Below, one piece after another: positions 11,431 to 20,685 of a DNA stretch of 64,000 nt. The translations under genes were made by a program, and so were the position numbers. This DNA comes from Lenzites betulinus. Its lineage: Eukaryota > Basidiomycota > Agaricomycetes > Polyporales > Polyporaceae. Location of the stretch: positions 1 through 64,000 of the forward strand of contig JABYQU010000079.1 of NCBI GenBank assembly GCA_022264855.1. The letters run 5' to 3'. Below the pieces are notes generated by a model, which worked only from the letters and a program-made list of their open reading frames with translations, made no database searches and was not told the origin of the DNA. Within the stretch, counting starts at the first letter, position 1, and the number at the start of each line of letters is the position of its first letter.

Positions 11431-13101
11431 CTACGTGAAGTAGTTGAGCGGGTTCTTCTTCTTGCTCTGCACTGTTAATCACAGAGCATGTGAGCGCGGT
11501 GGCGATAAGAAGCATGTCGCGAAACCCACCCTCCGCAATGCCGCTCAAGAAGTGCTCGTGGTTCAGCTTCGTCGCACCCTCCCGTAGTGCGATCATACCA
11601 GCCTCGACACAGACCGCCTTCAGCTGAGCACCGTTGAACTCGTCTGTGCTGCGCGCAAGCTCCTCAAAGTTCACGTCCGACGCCACAGTCATCTTCCGCG
11701 AATGGATCTCCAGGATGCGAGCGCGTGCAGTCTCGTTGGGCAACGGGAACTCGATCTTCCTGTCAAGACGACCTGATCGAAGGAGCGCCGGGTCCAGAAT
11801 GTCAATACGATTCGTCGCGGCAATGACCTGTTCAAGCGAGTCAATTGAGACCGTCCGTCAATGATGTCCCTGCGCTGGCAAATGTCATGTAATCAAAGAC
11901 GGACCTTGATTCGCTCGTCGCTACTGAAGCCGTCTAGCTGATTGAGCAGTTCCAGCATCGTACGTTGCACTTCACGATCCCCGCTCTTCTCCGAGTCGAA
12001 ACGTTTGGTACCAATGGCGTCTAGTTCGTCGATGAAAATGATGGCAGGGGCTTTCTCCTTGGCAAGTTCAAACGCATCACGGACAAGTTTCGCGCCGTCA
12101 CCGATAAACATCTGCACAAGTGAAGGGCCGGCAAGCTTAAGGTAGCAAGCCTTGGTTTGGGCGGCGCACGCTCGAGCCATAAGCGTCTTGCCGGTACCTA
12201 GCACGAGGTAAGCATCATTGGGACGGGTACAATATCGTCTCTCGCTACCGACCTGGAGGCCCGTACATCAAGCAGCCTTTCGGGGGCTTGATGCCGAGCG
12301 TCTTGAACTTGTCCGCTTGCTCCATGGGCAGGACAATAGCTTCTACCAGCTCCTCGATCTGCTTCTCGAGGCCACCAATGTCGGTGTATGTTTCCGTTGG
12401 CCTCTCGTCCACCTCCATTGCCTTGACACGGGAGTCGAACTCTGCGGGGAGGGTATCGAGCACAAGATACGAGTCCTTGTTGACACCAACGAGATCGCCT
12501 GGCTTGAGCTTGTCCGCAGGGACAAGACCGATCATAGGTAGGAAAACCGTTTGTCGTGTTGACGTCTTGATGACGGCACACTTGCCTTTCCGCATGGAGT
12601 CCAAGTCGCGGTTACCGCCATCCTCTTCGCCTTCGGGGTCTACGTCCAGAATCTAGCCATACTCAGAGTAATTCAAGACCACAGATATGATGGCGCGCGT
12701 ACCTCCACGACATTGCCGACAAGATACGGTAGCACTTTATTCTGCTTGATCTTCTCCCCATTCTCGCGAATCTTCTCCTTCATGGTGTTCTGCTCATGCT
12801 GCAGACGTACGGTCTCGGAGCGCATAACCTGAAGGCAGTTGAGTATCCGTCCCCCTGTGATTGTGCCGTATAAGCGCACCTTCAGGTCATTGTCAATAAG
12901 ACGTATCCTCGTAAGGATTTCGTCTGTGGAGATAGACATAATCTCCTCGGGAATGTCATCCCAAGTCTCCTCCGCAGGGCGTTCTGAGGTGCCGTCCATG
13001 GCTACATCTTGCGCCGCCGAGCTCGATGCTGATGGCGCGGCGCCACCTGCCGCTTTCTCGTTGTTGTTCGTAGGGGGGACGGGGGGAGGTGCAGAAGACA
13101 T
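11431..13101 (-). CDS. RPT5: 26S proteasome regulatory ATPase subunit 6A (Rpt5)
   Basis: One of six AAA ATPases of the 19S base that unfold ubiquitinated substrates and open the 20S gate. Exons on the minus strand are 13101-12703, 12652-12253, 12197-11905, 11827-11530 and 11471-11431, giving 476 aa. The order is an acidic low-complexity N-terminus, a coiled coil, an OB domain, Walker A PPGTGKT (split by an intron), Walker [12 protein letters not shown], sensor ATNR and arginine finger region [14 protein letters not shown]. The last splice restores [17 protein letters not shown], close to the gate-opening HbYX tail region of Rpt5; here the final residues are YFT rather than YYA or YFA. Start at MSSAPPP; upstream in-frame ATGs exist at 13192 and 13215. 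Confidence 0.95.
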
Positions 13102-13669
13102 GGCGGAGGAGAGGAACGAAAGCGTGAGCTTGTTCGCGGTCTGTGCTGCTGGGTCATCTTGCGCGTACGCGTCGCCGTGACGGTGACGTGCCATCACGCG
13201 TCTTGTTACGGTCACGTTATGTCGTCACTTAGACGCCGAGGAGACCGTCGCGTCGCGTCGGCGCCCATTGTCCGGCACATTGCTCGAAGTCAAGCTTCAA
13301 GCTTCAAGCTTCAAGGTGCTAGGAATCCTATTGATGGTGGGCGACATCTGAGACTGTTGGGTGCGTATGGGAGACCGCGAAAATAAAACTGAATGCGCGG
13401 GAACGCGCGCAAAAGGGGGTAAGGATGCGCCATATGGCGTGTGCAGGGATTCACTCGCTGACGCACGCGGCTCCCTGATTTGACCTGTCTCTGCTTTAAG
13501 AGGGTAGCGAGCTTCTCGTTCTCGCCCACGACCTCGTCAGCAGGGCAAGAGAGCCGGCCCATCGATATCAACCACGTTGCCCACAATGTGGGTGCCCCCA
13601 GGCTTTCCGCTCTCTCTTCTTGGGCTTGCTGCACAAGTCCCTCTCCAATCTTCGGTGAACACCACCAGC
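13102..13669. promoter_or_regulatory. Divergent promoter region RPT5 / DPP5 with CAAGCTT repeat
   Basis: About 570 bp between divergent genes. It contains a perfect tandem repeat of CAAGCTT (three full units plus CAAG, 13291-13315). A related CTTCAAGCTTCAAG stands upstream of MSH5 at 27293-27306. No gene is seen here. Confidence 0.45.
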
Positions 13670-16600
13670 ATGGCTGCGCCTGACTTCGCGTTCGCGCAGG
13701 GTGAAAACATCTTCTCGCCATATGACCTGGTCGAGCTACCCAGGGCCGGAGGGGGAGTCTCGAATGCCGCTGGAGATCTCGTCTTGGTGCCCGTCAGTCA
13801 GTACTCGCTGAAGACCAAGAAGTGAGTTCCTCGTTCCCTGCAACAAACACTAGACTCGAACGCGCCTGCAGGAACTCCAAATCGATCCATATCGCAGCTG
13901 TTGAAACTACTATCTTGCCTTTGGACATCCCGCTCGCGAGTGGTGGTGAAGCCTTCTGGCTCGATGACCGCACCCTCGCCCACGCGGTGGTCGAAGGCAC
14001 CGGCAAAGACAAGGTCGTTAACCTGTACGCTATCTCTGTTAAGGTCGACACCGCTTTGGCTGCCGTTACCACTCTCCCCGACCCTCCGACCCTCATCGGC
14101 AAGTTCCCAACCGACACCGCATCTAACTACCGCTACTCGGCTAAGGCCGGTGTCCTCGTTTTCTCCGACTTGGTACACACGGATGGCGATTTGAAGAAGG
14201 TCAAGGAAAACGACGAGGCTTGGGAAAACCGCGGTTACAGCGCGTTTGTGTATGATGACACGTTCGACCGGCACTGGGATACATGGGTTGGCCCCAAGCG
14301 GGAGTCGCTCTTCAGTGCGAAGCTGTCTAAGAACTCTGCGAACAAATGGACTCTCGGAGATGACTTCGTCAACTTGCTCAAGGGAACCGGTCACGTAAGC
14401 TCAGGCAGCTGAAGTTGATTATATGCCCGCTGAATTCGATGCAGCATGCCCCGGTTGAGCCCTTTGGTGGTACCGACGACTTTGACGTCTCTGACACTCA
14501 TGTTATCTATACCGCGAAGGATCCTAAGCTGCCCAAGGCTTGGCATACAAAGCAAAACGTAAGAATAGGAGCTTCGCGCCAATAGACCTATTGCTAATTA
14601 TTCGGGGCAGATCTACATTGTAAACATCAACGGCAAATCGGACCCTAAAGAGCTTACCTCTGGAAAGCAAGGAGCTACCCATGGTCCAGTATTCAACACT
14701 GCAGGAGACAAGGTGGCTTGGACTGAACTTGACCAGGACGGCCACGAGTCCGACAGGTATGTGTCCCGACAGAAGCCTGGTTATATGCGCTCAATATTCT
14801 GCAGAGCGAAGATTGTGCTTTACGACTTGCAAAAGGACATCCGTTTCACAATCACTCAACATTGGGATCGTTCTGCTAGCGAGCTTGCGGTATGTGTGCA
14901 TGTATGCAGTAATAAACCATAAGTACTGATCATACTGCAGTTTGCCCACGACGACAAGACGCTCTTCTTCACTGCCGGGGACATTGCGCGCATCAAGATA
15001 TTCTCGCTCCCCGTCCCTGAGACCCCTTCGTCCAACACAACCGACCCCAAGCTTCCGGACGTATACAGCAACCCGCGCGCGATCACCTCCACGGGCGCAG
15101 TCTCTGGCATCCAGCCCCTTTCCAACGGCCGCCTGGTATTCACCCGCTCATCGCTCACCTCGCCCAACGACGTGTTCGTGCTGCGCGAACTCGACGAGAG
15201 CGGCGAGCCGAAGATCGATCAGCTCACGCGTTTTGCGGCGGCTAGCCTGAAGAGCAAGAGCCTCCAGGAGGGCGAGGACTTCTGGTTTGAGGGTGCGGAG
15301 GGGAAGAAGATCCATGGATGGCTCCTCAAGCCCCCTGGCTTCAAGAAGGGCGAGAGCAAAGTTTGGCCAATTTTGTTGCTGATCCACGGAGGTGCGCGTC
15401 TTGAGGAAGATATTTCAGCCTCGCGATGGCTAAAAACCGATCCGAACAGGTCCTGAGGGCGCTTGGGAGGACCAGTGGTCGAATAGGTGGAACCCGCAAG
15501 GTTGTTAAAGAGGCTTAAAGGCTTGAAGCATATCGCTTACACGTCGCGCGTGTAGTTTTCGCTCAGCAGGGCTACCTCGTCGTCGCCATCAACCCCACTG
15601 GTTCTACGTCTTTCGGCCAAGGTGTGTGAGATGTGTGCGGCACATCATGCCTAACCCATAGGACTGATATTGTTGCCGGTCAGAGCTTACCAACGCGATC
15701 AAGGAGGACTGGGGCGCCAAGCCGTTCGTCGGTATGTGCCAGAGCTGATCATGGTTCTCAAGGCATGCGAGTCGATGTTGTATGTTCTAGACCTTCAGAA
15801 GGGCTGGGCATACGTAAAAGAGAATGTGCCTGAGGTAAGTACACTCGTATGTTTGAGTGAATATGGCTTTGACTTGTGGTTCAGGCCGACTTCGATCGTG
15901 CTGTCGCGGCAGGCGCCAGCTACGGAGGTTATGCTATCAAGTAATGTTTCCAAATCTCCTACATGACGATGTCTGACCGTCTCCTAGCTGGATTCAAGGC
16001 CATCCGGAGTTCGGGTTCAACTTCAAAGCTTTAGTTTGCCATGACGGTGTACGTTACCCGTTCTTTGGACATTGCACCTGCTAAACCGCGTCATCTTTAG
16101 GCATTCGGTGCCCAGTACCACGGTTACTCTACCGACGAGCTCTTCTTCGTGAGTGCTCCTGACACGTGCACATAGCGGGATCTCACGTAGTTCTGTATAG
16201 TTCAACTACGAGTGGGGAGGCCGCCCTTGGGAGCCTCGCGCGCGTGAGGTGATCCAGAAGTAAGCCTTTCCTGTATTTTCTCCGGTGTGTGTTCACCAAT
16301 GCTGCTTTTCGCCGCAGGTACGATCCGATCAACTTCGTGGACAAGTGGTCTACCCCGATGCTTGTCATCCACGGCAGCAAGGACTACCGACTTCCGGAGA
16401 CCGACGGTATCGGCGCGTTCCACGCACTCCAGCAGTACGTTACGGCATGCGCTCCTCGCCTCCGCCGCATCGTCTGACATTTGGTCTGCTCCAGGCTGGG
16501 CGTCCCTAGCCGCCTCGTCATCTTCCCGGACGAGAACCACTGGGTCTTGAACCACCTAAACAGGTACGTTTAAAGGCGCCTCTTGCCGCGACGGTGTGCT

Positions 16601-16676
16601 CACGCAGACTCGCAGCCTGAAGTGGCACTACGAGGTGTTCCGCTGGCTCGGCGCGTACTCGAAGAAGAGCGAGTAG
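13670..16676 (+). CDS. Dipeptidyl peptidase 5-like serine peptidase (family S9)
   Basis: Prolyl-oligopeptidase-fold peptidase (S9C, DPP5/acylaminoacyl-peptidase-like) that releases dipeptides from peptide N-termini. An N-terminal beta-propeller (to about 15.3 kb) is followed by an alpha/beta hydrolase. The catalytic serine is in GASYGGY (about 15.91 kb), the aspartate in GSKDYRL and the histidine in DENHW near the end. About a dozen short introns can be joined in phase, for example HGG-PEGAWEDQW and FVDDLQKGW. The start chosen, MAAPDFAF, predicts a cytosolic enzyme. In-frame ATGs at 13577 and 13586 would add about 30 residues with a hydrophobic stretch (FPLSLLGLAA), so a secreted form cannot be excluded. 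Divergent from RPT5; both act in peptide turnover. Confidence 0.9.
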
Positions 16677-17170
16677 GGAGAACGAAAAAGAAGCGAACAG
16701 CGTGCAGGGTCCGGCCCTATGTATGTTGCAGTCAAGTGATCATGTTGTGCGATTTCTTGTAAGTCAATATCACTTCTTGGTTTGAATGAAACGGCGGCGA
16801 AGCGAGCAAGTGTTCTCGGGCCCTGTATGACTCCGTTTGCTGCGGTAAGCGAACCACGTTTCGCGTGCAGGGCCGCCACCAGATTGCGTGTATAAAAAAT
16901 GGGTGGAAGGTGAGCGCCGTAGTTGGACTGCGACTAGTACTACAGCAAGCACCAATTGGGAGTTGTGAGTACTGTTATATCGTGTCGCTTGATGATGTTT
17001 AACCCATATATTCCAGAGTCATAGGATGGAATCCAAGTCCATCCGTCCCGCCGCGTGTACATCACAACGCCACATGCAGAAGAAGTCCAAGTACCAGGCA
17101 GTACGGACCGGGCTATACAGCGCGATACTCCTCCGTACGCATTTTTACATGAACTCTGACCACTTGAAAC
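16677..17170. other. Intergenic region, no gene seen
   Basis: Holds the DPP5 3' region and the start of an unresolved gene. Short frames only. Confidence 0.4.
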
Positions 17171-18171
17171 ATGTCCAAGATGTCTACAGAGAGGAAAGTC
17201 CAACGACAGCCATTCAGAATGCATATGACAGAAGAGCTGCGCATGGCGATTGCAAACGCCGAGGTGGCGGACTTGAAGACCAAGCTAGGCTATGGAGTGA
17301 CCTTCGCAGGTCTTACAAACGCTCTCCATCGCCACTCCCAGAGATGTACTCCGGTTTCGGCGCGCAAGACGAGCACGAAGAGGATAGGTTCCCGAGGGAA
17401 AGCAAGAAATTGAAGCGAGAGGGAAGCGCCGACTTATTGACCATGTCAGATTCGGACCTGAACACCTCAGATTGCGCCGAAATGCTGGTGTGCTGGTGCT
17501 TCCAATCTGCCCCGTGACGCACGTTTGATAGAACGTCCTCGTATAGGCCTATCCAGACAATGCAGAGCATCGGCCTCTGGTCGATTATAGCTGGAACGCC
17601 CATGTTCCGCGTGGAGATCCTCCTGTATGGCGTTTCTCAGATTGCAAGAAAGCCCAGGCTGACCCTAACATAGCCGGACGTCGACAGGGCCGTCATCGAT
17701 AACAATGCTCCGCCTCACGAGACGACCGTGCAGGAACCTGTTCCGGCACGCCTCAGCTGTAAGCGTAGTTACAATGTGCGCCGCTGTGCGAATCGCTCAC
17801 ACGAGATGGCGCCACAAGGCATCGCAGCCGCCTGGCATGGCGGAGATTACGAAGGCGCGCATGGTGTGGTGCTCTCCGTGCACAACACAGGCACGGACAA
17901 CGAGAGCTTCCCGTCCGCTGCCCAGGTCAAATTCAGGAAGCCCCTCAATTCATACAATGACACCTTTGCGGTACCGGTGTTCCTGCTCCGGCCCGTCCAA
18001 CCAGACGCCGTGGGCCAGCACGCGCTCATCGTCGGCGGAGAGCACAAGGGCGATACAGTGAAGCTGCTGGAAGAGGTGAGCGGCGGTTGGTTCGTTGATG
18101 CGGCGTACGACTACTTTGACGTTGAGAGTGAGGATCTTGTGCGGATGTTCATCACGGACGCCGGAGAGTGA
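17171..18171 (+). CDS. Hypothetical protein with KOW-like C-terminal domain (model uncertain)
   Basis: Not firmly recognised. The C-terminal part (about 17.73-18.17 kb) resembles KOW/Spt5-type beta domains: PVFLLRPVQPDAVGQHALIV, then GGEHKGDTVKLLE, then GGWFVDAAYDYFDVESEDLVRMF. The upstream exon at about 17.55-17.63 kb (AYPDNAEHRPLVDYSW) joins it in phase through a GTATGG..ATAG intron. Further upstream, an MTEELRMAIANAEVADLKTKLG helix and a KKLKREGSADLLTMSDSDL acidic stretch look coding, but I could not connect all exons, so the start at 17171 is a guess. It may be a decaying Spt5-like paralog rather than a working gene. Neighbours give no hint. Confidence 0.35.
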
Positions 18172-18984
18172 AAGGCGCTTCATGAACGCCGCTTGCTAAA
18201 TTGCGTTACCGCGGCTGATATCAATTTATACACCCATCCCGGTGGTATCGGAGAAGTTGCTAATTGAAAAGTAATCCCGGCTCCGCGGGGGACCGATTAT
18301 TCACTGCCATTGTGAGGACATGCCAGATCGTCGGAAGTCGTATTCGCTACCCACGGCGTTCCTGAGCATGTCTATGTACATCGTCGTTTTTCTCACGTCG
18401 GCCCTCACATATAGGTTTCGGAACCACGATCCTCCCACCGTCGCCGCAGCGCAGCTGCATTTATATATTGCAGTCAGCCTGGTTCCATCCGCTAGACTAC
18501 CCAACACGGGTGGCGTCGATGTCAGTCCACAACCATTTTTCACCGGAATTCGCCGGCGAATCGCTCAGGAGGAGGTCGTCGAAAAAACCACCGCTTGTTG
18601 GCCTCCTGCCGCCGATGTGTGTGTGCACTGCCCTCCAACTGTCGATAACCACAAGGAATGTGGCCCTCCATGGACCGCGGGATAAAACTTCTTGATGCGA
18701 AACGCCATTTGACGTCAAGATAGATCAAGGACAAATCTGGACATGCAAAACATGGCTCACCCAGTGCCTCACATGGACAAAAGGGTTCTAGTGCGAGTTC
18801 ATTCAGGCCGGGATGGGAGTACACCGGTGTCGCACCACTTCCCGTACGGGCTGTACTCGCGAGCGCCATGAGCTAGGTAGCCGCAAGCGTCCGGTACGTA
18901 CGTACGCCCTCCATCGCCTGCAGGATGCTGACTCAATAAACGCAGTAACGCCCGGACTTAATACACCTGCCTTGATTGCCAGTG
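18172..18984. other. Intergenic region, no gene seen
   Basis: Open frames on both strands at 18.3-18.9 kb lack motifs and coherent splicing. I see nothing else. Confidence 0.45.
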
Positions 18985-18992
18985 TATAAAAC
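18985..18992 (+). promoter_or_regulatory. TATA box of TPS-C
   Basis: TATAAAAC 79 nt before the start of the third terpene synthase, matching the spacing at TPS-A and TPS-B. Confidence 0.5.
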
Positions 18993-19063
18993 GGCGAAGG
19001 TGTGTAGTGGGGCCGCACCAATCCCGCAGCCCTTCCAGTCACGATATCATCCTACACTCAATC

Positions 19064-20420
19064 ATGCAGATCACAATGTTGAGTATGAACAGTGGGCCAA
19101 ATCCCTTTTTCACTGGGTCAGTACCGTCTATACCTCTCGCTACATCCGACCAACGTCTGTCTTCCAACAGCCATTGCTCCAAAGATACCTCCCAAGCCAA
19201 AGCGACGTCGGCACTGCAGTTTTCCACACCGGTGCGGGTTAGTCGGCTTCCATATTATGTAGAGCTTATCTGACGCTGCGTACTCTAGGATCCTTTTGCG
19301 GAAATGCGTGCACAAGTCAAGCCGATCGTGCTTGACTTCCTCGCCCGGAGCGATTTCGGTGCAGTCCAGTGTCCCCGTGATCCTGAACTCCGCGCGAAGC
19401 TAGCGGCCGAACTCCGTTCGTGGTCCGCCTACGTCGACCCCCGCATGCTCGAGAAGATGCTAGACACCAGCTGCGCGTACGTCGAGACGGCTTTCGGTCA
19501 CACGTCCTCCGACCACCGCTACTACATCGCGCTCTACACCGCCTGCATGCTCTACGGCGAGGATCTCGGCGAACACGACCCGGACGCCGTCACGCAGTTC
19601 GCCCGCCGTCTCGTTCGGGGCGACAAGCAGCTCAGCCCGATCTTCGACCGCCTTGCCGACCTCCTCAAACAGGCACACCTCTACTGGAGTGACGTTGGCG
19701 CCGACGCGATCATCACTGGGACCGTGGACGCTCTCACGGCGACCGCCATTGAGTTCGCGACAACCGGCACCCCGGTCGCGCCCTCGGCTCTGCGATACCC
19801 ATATTACCTCCGCACGAGGGCCGGCGGTGGGCCGCAGTACACGCATTTCATGTTCATGCGAAGTTGGCGTGAAAAGGCCGACTCGTATCTCCAGATACTT
19901 CCGTGAGTCCAGTCTGTCCATTCCTTTGCCCTTCCTGGATATGAATATGTGTCGGATCCGCAGAGAGATTGAGCACTGGACCCTGGGAGCGAAGTGAGTC
20001 TATCTCATACACCTCTGCTTCCCTCGCAAGCTGACTCCACCTTCGCAGCGACATGTAAGCTGTCAAACACTGCTGGCTGTGCAGCAGATATCTGACACGC
20101 AGGCAGTCTTTCGTTTTACAAGGAAGAGCTTGCGGGCGAAACAAGCAACTACGTTCACCTACGTGCGGATGCCGAGCAAGTCTCCCCATGGTCCGTCCTT
20201 CGCGAGCTTACGGAGGAGGTTCTTGATACCGCTCGTCGTATCGACGAAATCACGGCGAAGGACCCCGAGCTCTGTGCGCTGTGGAATCGATACCTTCAGG
20301 TAAGTGCACTTGACGCCGCGCATGTATCCTAAGCCCAAAACTGATCTACGCCCTCAGTGTTACCTGGAGTTCTCGGTGAGGACCCCGAGGTACCGTCTTG
20401 CGGAGCTCGGGCTTGCGTAG
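19064..20420 (+). CDS. Tri5-type sesquiterpene synthase C (TPS-C)
   Basis: Third Tri5-family cyclase. Exons 19064-19237, 19289-19902, 19964-19993, 20049-20054, 20107-20299, 20358-20420 join in phase to 359 aa. Intron positions from the main exon onward equal those of TPS-A and TPS-B, including the 6-nt exon in NDILSFYKEE, and the 193-nt exon after it has the same length in all three. The aspartate-rich motif is altered: YGEDLGE, with Glu where the paralogs have the first Asp. The C-terminal PRYRLAELGLA is kept. The N-terminal exon (58 codons) is unlike those of the paralogs and less certain. The gene is uninterrupted, so it may be active with changed product or metal use. Confidence 0.88.
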
Positions 20421-20685
20421 ATAGTCTAAACTATACATGTTTCTCATATATTCACGATTGTGTCATCACTGTAGAGTACTTTCGAGTTATAGATATAGCA
20501 GGCGCTCATTATAGTTATTAGTACAAAAATGTAGACCAAGTATAGCTGGCTTAGTTTTCAATTGTGATGTCCGGCTACTATGCTATCGACTGTTATTGAT
20601 CGTTCCTATTCCACCGAGCCACATTGGGCATGCTTCTTTCGTAGATGAGTAGCATCCTGACCACCGCCATGAATGCTTCTTCGTT

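Noticed and set aside
11431..13101. RPT5 as a self-resistance gene of a biosynthetic cluster
   Set aside because: Proteasome subunits sometimes mark resistance, but Rpt5 is an essential ATPase, not a known target subunit for terpenes, and there is no real cluster around it.
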